Positions 42,080 to 50,561 of a stretch of DNA of 64,000 nt are shown here, piece by piece. Below the pieces are notes generated by a model that saw nothing but the letters and a program-made list of their open reading frames with translations, did not search any database and was not told where the DNA came from. Every line of letters starts with the position of its first letter. The first letter of the stretch is position 1. The DNA lies in the NCBI GenBank assembly GCA_947499155.1, contig CANMND010000002.1:248001-312000 (forward strand), written 5' to 3'. This DNA comes from an uncultured Sphingomonadales bacterium. GTDB taxonomy: Bacteria; Pseudomonadota; Alphaproteobacteria; Sphingomonadales; Rhodothalassiaceae. A program made the translations under genes and the position numbers.

Positions 42080-42854
42080 ATTTTAAGAACCTGATATTTG
42101 CTTTGTGGGTCTTCAGTTTTGCAGTCATTTCATCAGACAGCCCTAGCACATCTGCATAGGCGAGCAGAAAGTCTTCCAGTCGCTGATGATCCTGCCAGCC
42201 TTGCTCAAAATCGGCACGATACCACTTAAAAACAGGTGACAATTCAATCTTAATGTCATCCGCACGGTTTCGACTGCGATCACCAAGGAACTGGATTGTC
42301 TGATCGTTCAATTGTTCGTCCAGGCGGTCACTGGTATAAGCAGCAGGCAACAGTGACGGGCATCCGATGCTGGCACAATTGACCGCAAAATGGATGCGGG
42401 GGTCATTGTAGCGCCCTGAACCCCGGATCATCTTGTGTTCGATATCATCCAGTGACCGAATATCCCCCAGAAGGGGAATGAAACTCTTCTTCCACGGCGA
42501 GCTTAAAAAGTTTCCCAGGTCCTTGATAGACTTAATATCCGGCCAGGCCGTGAGTATCAGCTCTACGGTCCAGGCGTTATAGGCATTGATAAGGAATGCC
42601 AGTTGTTCATTAGCGGTCCAGACATCAAAGTCCTCCTGTTCGATCTCGGACATTGACTGTAAATACTGCGCCAATTTGGCACGATCATCATGCATGCCCT
42701 GATAATCGACAGCGGTCGAATTACCGTCATTTATCACTACGACATGGGCGTTAAGCAAAGCGTTCCAGCTGGAATGGTCGAACTCTTCAGCTTCGGCAGT
42801 ATTAAGCGTCAATAAGTTGAGCAGGACTGTTAACAACAGGAGCTTATGATACAC
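42051..42854 (-). CDS. DUF547 domain protein, exported
   Basis: A 267-residue protein with a signal peptide (KLLLLTVLLNLLTLNTAEA) followed by the DUF547 domain: WTANEQLAFLINAYNAWTVELIL, LDDIEHKMIRGSGRYNDPRIHFAVNCASIGCPSLLPAAYT, and YDWDLN at the end. The NCASIGCP motif carries two conserved cysteines. The fold family resembles transglutaminase-like or cysteine-dependent enzymes; activity unknown. It overlaps the TVP38-reductase gene by 11 bases and the glycosyltransferase by 29, so it belongs to the same operon. Confidence 0.85.
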   Translation of the reverse strand: MYHKLLLLTVLLNLLTLNTAEAEEFDHSSWNALLNAHVVVINDGNSTAVDYQGMHDDRAKLAQYLQSMSEIEQEDFDVWTANEQLAFLINAYNAWTVELILTAWPDIKSIKDLGNFLSSPWKKSFIPLLGDIRSLDDIEHKMIRGSGRYNDPRIHFAVNCASIGCPSLLPAAYTSDRLDEQLNDQTIQFLGDRSRNRADDIKIELSPVFKWYRADFEQGWQDHQRLEDFLLAYADVLGLSDEMTAKLKTHKANIRFLKYDWDLNKTR

Positions 42855-45015
42855 GGCCTCTCCTCCAGCTGTGATATTTTTCCATTAAGGCGATAATACG
42901 GTGCGGTGCATGAGCACGCTTCCATTCGCCCGCCACAAACTTATTGGCCTCAGACCATGTGGGATAGATGTGAATGGTGCCGAGGATCTTGTTGAGCCCC
43001 AGGCCATGCTTCATCGCCAGAATAAATTCCGCGATCAGGTCGCCACCATTCTCACCAGCAATGGTCACGCCCAATATCCGGTCCTTGCCTGGTACAGTCA
43101 GCACCTTCACAAAGCCCTTCGTCGCACCTTCTGTTATGGCCCGGTCAAGGTCATCCAGTTCATAACGGCTTACTTCATAAGCTATGCCACTTTCTTTGGC
43201 TTCCTGCTCATTAAGGCCAACCCTGGCAATCTCAGGGTCAATGAAGGTGGCCCATGGAATGACGCGGTAATCGGCCTTGAAGCGTTTAAATTGACCAAAC
43301 AGGCTATTCACCGATGCATACCAGGCCTGATGAGCGGCAGTGTGCGTGAACTGGTAGGGGCCGGCTACGTCGCCAACTGCATAGATGTTGGGATAAAGCG
43401 TTTGCAGATAGTCATTGGTGGTGATGACCCGATTGGTTTCGATGCCCAATTCTTCAAGGCCATAGCCCTCCAATCGCGCCGCTCTCCCGACTGCGCAGAG
43501 CAGGGTGTCAAACTCAACGATCTTTTCCTGGCCATTATGGTCCATAATCAGGCGTTTGATGGCGCCGTCCTTGCCCTTGATCTTTTCAAAGCGTATTGCC
43601 TTGTGATCAGTCAGCACAGTCACGCCATCAGCCGTAAGAGCCTCTTTCGCCAGCAGTGAGACTTCTTCGTCTTCGCGGATCATGATCCGTGGCGCCATTT
43701 CCACCTGTGTCACCTGAGAACCCAAACGGGCAAAGCTTTGCGCCAATTCACAGCCTATGGGGCCACCACCCAAAACCACAAGACGCTTGGGAGGCTGGTC
43801 AAGTTTGGCAAATTCATCCCACAAGGTGTCACTGGTCACATAGCCGACATCGTCAATACCGGGCAAAGGCGGAACGAATGGCCGAGCACCGGTGGCAAGA
43901 ATGATAGCTCGACTGGTCAGGCGCCTGACGCCGCCATCCTGAGTGGTAATTTCAACAGTCCATGGGTCAACCAGCTTGGCGTAGCCTTCAACGACATCGA
44001 CACCAAGTTTTGTATAACGCTCAACACTGTCAGCCGGCTCTATATCCTTGATGATCCGATGCACTCGGGCCATGACTGACCGAAAAGAAAAGCGCGGCTC
44101 TGTAGCCTCCAGGCCATAATTTTCTGCCTGCCGCATCTGATGAGCCAGCCTTGCGCTTCTGATCAGGGCCTTGCTTGGGACACAGCCATAGTTAAGGCAA
44201 TCTCCGCCCATTTTGTTAGCTTCGATCAACGTGACCTTGGCTTTTACCGTCGCTGCGATATAGGCGCTGACAAGGCCACCGGCACCCGCACCGATTACAA
44301 TCAGATTACGATCAAAGCGTTTGGGCTTTTGATAATCAGCGTATACGCGCCGGGCCCTCATAAAGGAGACAAGCTTCTTCGCAATCAGCGGGAACAGGCC
44401 AAGAAGGGCAAAGGAAAGAACCAGTTTGGGGGACAAAATACCAGACAGGCTGTCCACTTTCACAAGCTGAGTACCTGCGTTTACATAGACCAGTGTCCCC
44501 GCCAGCATCCCGATCTGGCTCACCCAATAAAAGGTCACAGCCCGGATCGGCGTTAATGCCATGAGAAGGTTGATTAAAAAGAACGGAAATACCGGCACAA
44601 GACGGAGTGAGAACAAATAAAACGCACCGTCTGTTTCGATGCCTTTATTTAAGGACTTCAAACGGTCGCCATAACGGCCTTGCACTGCATCCTTGAACAA
44701 ATACCGGGATACCAGAAACGCGAGCGTGGCCCCAATAGAGCTGGCAAATGAGACAAGTACCGTGCCCCAGAGCAATCCGAACAAAGCGCCGGCTGCAAGA
44801 GTCATGATGACCGCCCCAGGCAAGGAAAGCATGGTGACGAGAATATAAAATAACAGGAAAAGGGCGCTTACAAGCAATGGATCTGAAGTGCGCCAGCTTT
44901 TGAACTGGTCAACTCCCGACTTCAAAGCCTCAAGAGTCAGAAGGTGATTGAGGTCAAAATAGAAAAACCCGACAACCAGTGCCGCAGCCACAATCAGTAT
45001 TACTATTTTCTTCAT
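42844..45015 (-). CDS. TVP38/TMEM64 membrane domain fused to a flavoprotein disulfide reductase
   Basis: A 723-residue fusion. Residues 1-215 are a TVP38/DedA-like membrane domain (LLVSALFLLFYILVTMLSLPGAVIMTLAAGALFG, FYLFSLRLVPVFPFFLINLLMALTPI). Residues 235-715 are a pyridine nucleotide-disulfide oxidoreductase: FAD motif GAGAGG, redox pair GGDCLNYGCVPSK (Cys273, Cys278), NAD(P)H motif VVLGGGPIGCELAQ, IYAVGDVAGPYQFTH, and HIYPTWSEANK at the C-terminus. It resembles mercuric reductase-like enzymes. It heads the glycosyltransferase operon. Reduction of an arsenical or thiol at the membrane is a hypothesis. Confidence 0.9.
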   Translation of the reverse strand: MKKIVILIVAAALVVGFFYFDLNHLLTLEALKSGVDQFKSWRTSDPLLVSALFLLFYILVTMLSLPGAVIMTLAAGALFGLLWGTVLVSFASSIGATLAFLVSRYLFKDAVQGRYGDRLKSLNKGIETDGAFYLFSLRLVPVFPFFLINLLMALTPIRAVTFYWVSQIGMLAGTLVYVNAGTQLVKVDSLSGILSPKLVLSFALLGLFPLIAKKLVSFMRARRVYADYQKPKRFDRNLIVIGAGAGGLVSAYIAATVKAKVTLIEANKMGGDCLNYGCVPSKALIRSARLAHQMRQAENYGLEATEPRFSFRSVMARVHRIIKDIEPADSVERYTKLGVDVVEGYAKLVDPWTVEITTQDGGVRRLTSRAIILATGARPFVPPLPGIDDVGYVTSDTLWDEFAKLDQPPKRLVVLGGGPIGCELAQSFARLGSQVTQVEMAPRIMIREDEEVSLLAKEALTADGVTVLTDHKAIRFEKIKGKDGAIKRLIMDHNGQEKIVEFDTLLCAVGRAARLEGYGLEELGIETNRVITTNDYLQTLYPNIYAVGDVAGPYQFTHTAAHQAWYASVNSLFGQFKRFKADYRVIPWATFIDPEIARVGLNEQEAKESGIAYEVSRYELDDLDRAITEGATKGFVKVLTVPGKDRILGVTIAGENGGDLIAEFILAMKHGLGLNKILGTIHIYPTWSEANKFVAGEWKRAHAPHRIIALMEKYHSWRRGRVS

Positions 45016-45287
45016 TAGTCACCCACTGAACTGGTAAGCATCGTTACAGATGCGGCTTTGTTCTCTCGAACAGCCCAAAGATTTAACTGATTGAATTCGA
45101 CAGTCTTATTCTGTTTTTAACATTGCGGATCAATCTATCCAATCAGACATTCGTCGCAAGCGGAGCCTGAATCTTACAGTTAACGGCTAGACTGTCTTAA
45201 GAAAATCAAGTGCTGTGAAAGAAGGAGCAGGTCTGATCTTGCCCGGTAATTCTGTCTCTCAGAGATGTCAGCAGACAGCAAATGCGA

Positions 45288-45866
45288 TCAGTGTTTGCCG
45301 TTTCCGTCGTCGAACCAGCGATGTTCCAGACACTTACGCAATCGGAGGCGTGCCCGATACAGCATGACGTGCAGATTGCTCGTCGTAATATTCATGGTTT
45401 CACGTATTTCAGCACTGTTCAGGTCCTGAAGTTCGCGCATTTTGAAAAGTCGAGCCTGATTTTTCGGAAGACCACTCAGACATCCATTGAATACGTTCCA
45501 GAATTGGGCGCTTTTTATAGATTCCATGGGCTGAGACCAGGCAGGGGGCAGCTCTTCTACTGTGTCCATAATCTGGCGATTAACCTCAGTCACTCGCTGA
45601 CCTTTTCTGAGCATGTCTGAAATCTTATTTTTCAGAATGGCAAACACCCATGTTTTCAAGGCTGAACGCTGGTCGAAGGATCCAGCATTTTTCAAGGCGC
45701 CGATAAGTGCATCTTGCACCGCATCTTCCGCCATAGCCTCATCACGCAACCGCAGCATCGCAAACTTTAACATCTGCGAACGCAAGTCCGCCAAAAACTC
45801 AGGGTCCGTCAAATACGGGGCGCTGGAGTGGTTTGGTTTAATAACAGGGGCTGTATCACTGGTCAT
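45288..45866 (-). CDS. RNA polymerase sigma factor, sigma-70 family (ECF-like)
   Basis: A 192-residue sigma factor with region 2 (LRDEAMAEDAVQDALIGALKNAGSFDQRSALKTWVFAILKNKISDMLRK) and region 4 (LPKNQARLFKMRELQDLNSAEIRETMNITTSNLHVMLYRARLRLRKCLE). It resembles the group of sigma factors often encoded next to a small zinc-finger anti-sigma protein, but none follows here. Its start overlaps the NrtS-like stop by four bases, placing it at the end of a signalling operon. Confidence 0.9.
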   Translation of the reverse strand: MTSDTAPVIKPNHSSAPYLTDPEFLADLRSQMLKFAMLRLRDEAMAEDAVQDALIGALKNAGSFDQRSALKTWVFAILKNKISDMLRKGQRVTEVNRQIMDTVEELPPAWSQPMESIKSAQFWNVFNGCLSGLPKNQARLFKMRELQDLNSAEIRETMNITTSNLHVMLYRARLRLRKCLEHRWFDDGNGKH

Positions 45867-46087
45867 TCAGTCTTGTTCCGCTCTATTTCGTTTCTTGCAG
45901 CGCTGTAGGATGCCACACAGAAAGGCACCAAAAAGTTCAGCACAACCTGACTCCAACTTATGCCCTCTCCATTTAAAAACACAGACCCCTGATTGATCAC
46001 GTTTAGTAACATTCCCACGACCAGTGCGACACGAATAGAACTAGTTAAGATATATGGCCTAAGTAAAGCCCGCCAAAGGCTACCCAT
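45863..46087 (-). CDS. nrtS: NrtS-like nitrate/nitrite transporter
   Basis: A 74-residue protein with two hydrophobic helices: LWRALLRPYILTSSIRVALVVGMLLNVINQGSVFLNGEGISWSQVVLNFLVPFCVASYSAA. This matches the NrtS pattern (RVALVVG.LN.INQG and W....NFLVPF), a small nitrate/nitrite carrier known from cyanobacteria and proteobacteria. The track gives a longer ORF from 46300, but its first 71 residues lie inside the HD-GYP gene in another frame. ATG 46087 has AAAGGGGG nine bases upstream. Transport substrate is from the family. Confidence 0.75.
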   Translation of the reverse strand: MGSLWRALLRPYILTSSIRVALVVGMLLNVINQGSVFLNGEGISWSQVVLNFLVPFCVASYSAARNEIERNKTE

Positions 46088-46104
46088 GACTGCACCCCCT
46101 TTAC

Positions 46105-47016
46105 TTACAACTTGGCCCCCTGCTGAAGCAAATCCGCAATGGGCAGGACATCTACGATCTCCGAAATGGAACGTGAGATTAAGTCCATATCGGCTTCCGG
46201 CTTCAAATCGGCGGCACCGCCCATCTTCCCTGTGTGTGCGACGCCCATTATGCCATCTGGGCCAGGAACCAGTTTGAATTCGCCGGTACAATTGCGACAA
46301 TATATTTTTTCGTCCGCCTTTTGTTCACGGCGCACCACGAGCGTCGGCCCACACACAGGACATGAACGCAATGGGATACCATCGTCGCTGTGCCCTATGA
46401 CATGAGCCAGCTTTCCTTGCCGTCCTAGCTGGGCAAACGCTTTGACCAGTTTCTCGTCAAACTGTTTGCCTGCTTCAGCTTCAAGGATAGAAAGTGCCTT
46501 TTGTTCTGACATCGCTTCACGATATGGCCGGTGGCTGGTCATGGCATCAAAGGCATCGGATATGCCAACAATCAGGGCGTCAATCGGTATCTGACCTTTT
46601 TTCAGGCCATAGGGGTACCCTTTGCCATCCGGTCGCTCGTGATGTTTGCCTACCGCTTCGGCGACTAACGCTGCCAGCGGGTGCCCTGACAGCATGCGCA
46701 GGCCAATATCAGGGTGCGTCTTGATAATAGAATATTCTTCATCCGTCAGCTTTTCAGACTTTTGCAATATGCTATCGGGTACGCCAATTTTACCCAGATC
46801 GTGAAGAAATCCGCCAAGGCTGATGCGTGCAGTATCAGCTTCTGAGAGGTCAACAGCTCGGGCAAGAAGATAAGCGTAGCGACTGACGCGCCAAAGATGC
46901 CCACCGGTATAAGGGTCTCTTGCTTCAACGAACCATGCCATCGACAAAAGACTTTCCAGAAGTTTTTGTGAATAGAGCCTGTTTTTGCGGTCAAACCATC
47001 TATGCCAGTAGGTCAT
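46105..47016 (-). CDS. HD-GYP domain phosphodiesterase with zinc ribbon
   Basis: A 303-residue cytoplasmic protein. The HD-GYP domain has His40 (TGGHLWRVS), HD at 72-73 (LHDLGKIGVP) and HHERPDGKGYP at 125-135, the set expected of an active cyclic-di-GMP phosphodiesterase. Downstream of it, about residues 213-250, CPVC and CRNC form a zinc ribbon, followed by a 50-residue tail. GGGAG precedes the ATG. It lies between the pseudo-receiver gene (47 bases) and the NrtS-like gene (17 bases). Confidence 0.9.
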   Translation of the reverse strand: MTYWHRWFDRKNRLYSQKLLESLLSMAWFVEARDPYTGGHLWRVSRYAYLLARAVDLSEADTARISLGGFLHDLGKIGVPDSILQKSEKLTDEEYSIIKTHPDIGLRMLSGHPLAALVAEAVGKHHERPDGKGYPYGLKKGQIPIDALIVGISDAFDAMTSHRPYREAMSEQKALSILEAEAGKQFDEKLVKAFAQLGRQGKLAHVIGHSDDGIPLRSCPVCGPTLVVRREQKADEKIYCRNCTGEFKLVPGPDGIMGVAHTGKMGGAADLKPEADMDLISRSISEIVDVLPIADLLQQGAKL

Positions 47017-47063
47017 GTCGCTTCTCCCGGATTTATATTTTCTGATTTGTCCTTCTTTTGAGA

Positions 47064-47519
47064 TCAGCCAATATGCTGCAATAAAAGTTGCCTTGCATAT
47101 TCACGCGCCTTGAGGCCCATCATGTCTTCTTTCGCGAGATAAAGGTAAGATGCCGCTGTTGTCGCCGATGCTGGGGCACCGGTATCCGAAGCGACGCCAA
47201 TCACGCGGGCCTTAATGTCCAGCTTATCAAGCAAGTCAGTCAGCGTTGAAGCGGCACGTTCATAGGGTAATAGCGATGCAAAAATTATAGGCATCTGGGG
47301 ATTTACTTGATAAATTTCGCGGAGCACCTCTTCCACCGTCGCGTTGATATTCGCGATAATTGCCAAGGATATGACCGCTGCGTGGCATGTCTTCGCCTTA
47401 ACAGAAATATCGGCAAGGCCATCGGGTTTCACCACTTTATAGCCACACTGCTCAAGGAGCGGCGCCATTTCTGTAGCTATGAAGGGATGAGGTCTGGCTA
47501 AGAGTACGGTTTTGTTCAT
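47064..47519 (-). CDS. Pseudo-receiver-like protein
   Basis: A 151-residue protein with a receiver-like alternation of strands and helices: KTVLLARPHPFIATEMAPLLEQCGYKV, AAVISLAIIANINATVEEVLREIYQVNPQMPIIFASLLP. The usual phosphoacceptor Asp after the third strand is Ser (AAVISLA), and the acidic pair after strand one is missing, so it would not be phosphorylated normally. The assignment is tentative. ATG 47519 is preferred over the GTG/ATG eight codons earlier. It heads the operon with HD-GYP, NrtS-like and sigma genes. Confidence 0.6.
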   Translation of the reverse strand: MNKTVLLARPHPFIATEMAPLLEQCGYKVVKPDGLADISVKAKTCHAAVISLAIIANINATVEEVLREIYQVNPQMPIIFASLLPYERAASTLTDLLDKLDIKARVIGVASDTGAPASATTAASYLYLAKEDMMGLKAREYARQLLLQHIG

Positions 47520-47812
47520 GGTGCTTCCCTTTTGGACAAACAAGCGTCATAAACAGTTCGTCGAACAAGCCACTCCCTTTCTTACAATCATAACTTTAAT
47601 TAATTCCATGCTGACCATCTGAAAGTATATGCTTCAGCTCTGGCACAACGGTTGAAATCACACATATGAAGTATGTTCAAATTTTTGTGTGAACTGAGGG
47701 TTGCCGACGGCGAAAAGAGTGAGGGCATACACCACCACGCCCACACTCCATCAGATGTGATCGTGATTTTGCAGATTATAGATATCTGATTTTGATGTTG
47801 TCAGAGGATAGC
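47520..47812. other. Intergenic region upstream of the pseudo-receiver operon
   Basis: About 293 bases between the pseudo-receiver start and the bactofilin stop. It should hold the promoter of the pseudo-receiver/HD-GYP/NrtS/sigma operon. A 7-base inverted repeat TCACACA (47658-47664) / TGTGTGA (47686-47692) is present. No confident promoter or RNA gene is seen. Confidence 0.4.
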
Positions 47813-48289
47813 TCAGTGGGAACTTGGCTCCAGTTTACGCGTCGCATATTGCGCATTATCGGCACATTCACTTTCTGATACTGATTTAAGCGCACAAGGG
47901 TGCTGCGAATCATCCATGTGAATGAGTTTGCCGCGGATCCTGGCTCCTGCCTCAATTGATATAGTCTGGTGAAGAATGTTTCCGATCACATTTGCCGACT
48001 TTTCAAGTCGAATAGTGTTTCCTGTCAATTCGCCCTCTACCCGGCCTCTAATAGTTATGGAGTCGGCGACAATTTGACCTTCCACCTCACCAGATTCTCC
48101 AAGAATAAGGGCAGAGCACCTGACATTGCCATGAATGATCCCATCAAGTTGCAGTTCGCCCGGACTATCAAGATCGCCCATAATATGCACGCCGACACTG
48201 ATGATTGACGGTGCGCCACTCACCTCCCGGCATATTGTAATCGGGGTATCAGCCTTTTTCTTGTCCACCTTGCTGGAGCGTGTAAACAT
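47813..48289 (-). CDS. Bactofilin family cytoskeletal protein
   Basis: A 158-residue bactofilin. The repeated beta-helix pattern is clear: ISVGVHIMGDLDSPGELQLDGIIHGNVRCSALILGESGEVEGQIVADSITIRGRVEGELTGNTIRLEKSANVIGNILHQTISIEAGARIRGKLIHMD. Bactofilins polymerise without nucleotide and position cell-wall enzymes. The gene overlaps the M23 peptidase gene upstream by 41 bases, an arrangement often seen, suggesting the two act together on peptidoglycan. Confidence 0.92.
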   Translation of the reverse strand: MFTRSSKVDKKKADTPITICREVSGAPSIISVGVHIMGDLDSPGELQLDGIIHGNVRCSALILGESGEVEGQIVADSITIRGRVEGELTGNTIRLEKSANVIGNILHQTISIEAGARIRGKLIHMDDSQHPCALKSVSESECADNAQYATRKLEPSSH

Positions 48290-49571
48290 CTTCTGCCGCC
48301 TTTATGAAAGGAAGGGGATCGACCAGTTCGCCATTCAGTCGGACTTCCCAATGTAAGTGAGTGCCAGTAGAGCGACCCGTCGTGCCCATCTCGCCAATTT
48401 TTTGGCCACGATCGACAGTATCGCCAACTTTGACAGACAAGCGCTTCATATGACCATACCGGGTACGAAAGCCGTTTCCATGATCAAGTTCTATCATCAA
48501 TCCATAGGCTGGAGCACGCCCTGACTTGACGACACGTCCAGATCCCGCTGCCAGAATGGGCTCGCCGGTCCATCCCGCCATATCCACACCAGAATGCGTG
48601 GCCCAGCTTTTACGAAATGGGTCTTTGCGCTTACCAAAATTGCTGGAGATATAGTAATTATCTGCAGGAATTCGACTTGGAATAGAAGACAGTATCAACT
48701 TGTAACTATCTAGGTCATTAGCGAGTTCACTTAAGGTGTGAAAAGTTCCAGATGCAAAAGCTGCATCCACATTCATTAGTGGGCCACCCATACTTACCGA
48801 GGCATTGCCCGTAAGTGAAGCCCACTGATCAAGGGAAAGGCCAAGACGTTCGACAACTGCTTGATGGCTGCCAATCTTTTCTCTTTCTTTGTCTATAAGA
48901 ATTCGTGCAGTTTTTTCCTGAATTTGTTCAATCCGGGAAAGACGCTCCAGCACCTTATTGGTGCGTTGCTGCACCTTAACTGCATCTGGAACACTATCGG
49001 CCATCGCCTTGTTTACGCCTATAATTGACCCAAGGGACACAGGTCTTTCAGTCCCAGCTATACGCAGGTCTCTCCCAGAAATATGGAGAAAGGCCTCCTT
49101 GCCTTTGTCTTCTTTTACGGCCCGACTTTCATCGGCGACATCATCTTCCATATTGTCGGGCGAAAGATAAACAGGGACCAATTCGCCTTCATCCGTCTCA
49201 CCGCCGATCCGCTCCAGAAGCTTTTGGCGTGATTCAAGACGCTCTGCCCGAAGCAGCGCCTGTGTTTGCAGCCGCTCCAGTTCTACTAACAGTGCATCCA
49301 TCTCGTGTGCTGCATAAGACAATTTCTGTTGTCTTGCTGCCAAACGGCTATCACCTGCCAAAAACGCATAGGATGTACCCAGAGTCCAAAGGCAAATAAC
49401 AATTAAACACGAAGCAATCCCTGTCTGAATGGCAGGTGACAAACGGACAAAGCGTACCTCGCCCTTCGACCTGAAAAATATCTGCCTTTCAGGGAAGATG
49501 TTTTGAAACATGCGCTTGCCTTGGCGCAGGATATGTACCTTATGAATTCGCAAAAGCCTGAATTTTCCCAT
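48249..49571 (-). CDS. M23 family metallopeptidase, membrane anchored
   Basis: A LytM-type endopeptidase of up to 440 residues. It has a transmembrane segment (SPAIQTGIASCLIVICLWTLGTSYAFL), a coiled-coil periplasmic linker, and the M23 domain: SSNFGKRKDPFRKSWATHSGVDMAGWTGEPI, VELDHGNGFRTRYGHM and STGTHLHWEVRLNGELVDPLPF with the zinc His and Asp. ATG 49511 (residue 21), preceded by AAGG, is an alternative start. Coupled to bactofilin downstream; probably cleaves peptide cross-links during shape control. Confidence 0.92.
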   Translation of the reverse strand: MGKFRLLRIHKVHILRQGKRMFQNIFPERQIFFRSKGEVRFVRLSPAIQTGIASCLIVICLWTLGTSYAFLAGDSRLAARQQKLSYAAHEMDALLVELERLQTQALLRAERLESRQKLLERIGGETDEGELVPVYLSPDNMEDDVADESRAVKEDKGKEAFLHISGRDLRIAGTERPVSLGSIIGVNKAMADSVPDAVKVQQRTNKVLERLSRIEQIQEKTARILIDKEREKIGSHQAVVERLGLSLDQWASLTGNASVSMGGPLMNVDAAFASGTFHTLSELANDLDSYKLILSSIPSRIPADNYYISSNFGKRKDPFRKSWATHSGVDMAGWTGEPILAAGSGRVVKSGRAPAYGLMIELDHGNGFRTRYGHMKRLSVKVGDTVDRGQKIGEMGTTGRSTGTHLHWEVRLNGELVDPLPFIKAAEDVYTLQQGGQEKG

Positions 49572-49694
49572 TTTTTATCGTTGTGTATGTCATAACGTAC
49601 TGACCTTTGTCTTTGTCTTAACAATTGGTCAATCTGATTGTTTCCGTCATACGGCAATGAGGAAACGAAGATAAAGCGCGAAAATCAAGAAATT

Positions 49695-50561
49695 TCAGTT
49701 AGCAGAAGGTACCAACGGCTCATAATAATCGGCTGGCAGACCTGCTTTCAGTCGAGCTTCATGATTGAATGGAGGCTTAAGTGCCCCACGAAAATAACTG
49801 CTTACCATAGCTTGAAAGGTGGATTGCGATTCTAATCCGGTATTTTCACAGTGCCAGTCAAACCATCTCTTGCCTTTGGCGACATGCTCCACTTCTTCCG
49901 TGTAAATCACTTGCAAAATTTTGGCACTGGCCGAATCACCTGCTGATTCAAGTCTTGCAATCATAGAAGGCGTTACATCCAGCCCGCGCGCTTCCAAAAC
50001 CATGGGCACTATAGCTAGACGAGCACCAAAATTATCCGCAGTGGCTTCAGCTGATTCCCACAGGCCATCATGGGCAGGCAGATCACCGTAGGAAGCGCCC
50101 AGTTCTGCAAGTCTGCCCTCGATCATCAAAAAATGCCTTGCTTCATCGTCTCCCACTTCCACCCAATCATCAAGAAACGCCTTGGGCATTCCTTTGCCAA
50201 ATCTCGCAACCATGTCCCAGGCAAGGTCGATCGCGTTAAATTCGATATGCGCAATGGCATGAAGAAGCGCGATCCGGCCTTGCAGACTTCCGCCCTTGCT
50301 GCGACGAGGCATATCCCCAGGGCGCCGGATTTCCGGTTTAACAGGTCGGGCAGGGCGTTGAGGCGGCTTGCGGATAAAGGCTGTCGTTAAAGCGCCTGCA
50401 CGCCATGCATCTGCGGCTTGGTGGCTATAGCTGGCCTTAGACGCCGGATCTGACGTCCCAAGAACGCAAAGTGCTGCATCTTCAAGGTTGCGCCAGTCAT
50501 GTGCGCAGACGCGGACTGGGGCAGGCGGGCTGTGATCATTTTCGTTGTCTATACGGTTCAT
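49695..50561 (-). CDS. DUF455 family ferritin-like protein
   Basis: A 288-residue DUF455 protein. Glu/His motifs for a di-iron site are visible: ALLHAIAHIEFNAIDLAWD, VGDDEARHFLMIEGRL and IYTEEVEHVAKGKRWF. Family members resemble tRNA hydroxylase MiaE in fold; function here is unknown. Its ATG overlaps the bcp stop (ATGA). It is separated from the M23 gene by 123 bases. Confidence 0.88.
   Translation of the reverse strand: MNRIDNENDHSPPAPVRVCAHDWRNLEDAALCVLGTSDPASKASYSHQAADAWRAGALTTAFIRKPPQRPARPVKPEIRRPGDMPRRSKGGSLQGRIALLHAIAHIEFNAIDLAWDMVARFGKGMPKAFLDDWVEVGDDEARHFLMIEGRLAELGASYGDLPAHDGLWESAEATADNFGARLAIVPMVLEARGLDVTPSMIARLESAGDSASAKILQVIYTEEVEHVAKGKRWFDWHCENTGLESQSTFQAMVSSYFRGALKPPFNHEARLKAGLPADYYEPLVPSAN

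Noticed and set aside
42901-43659. 252-residue plus-strand ORF inside the TVP38-reductase gene
   Set aside because: Antisense shadow of a strongly conserved flavoprotein; composition is not protein-like.
45613-45996. 127-residue plus-strand ORF opposite the sigma and NrtS-like genes
   Set aside because: Antisense to two supported genes; no motif.
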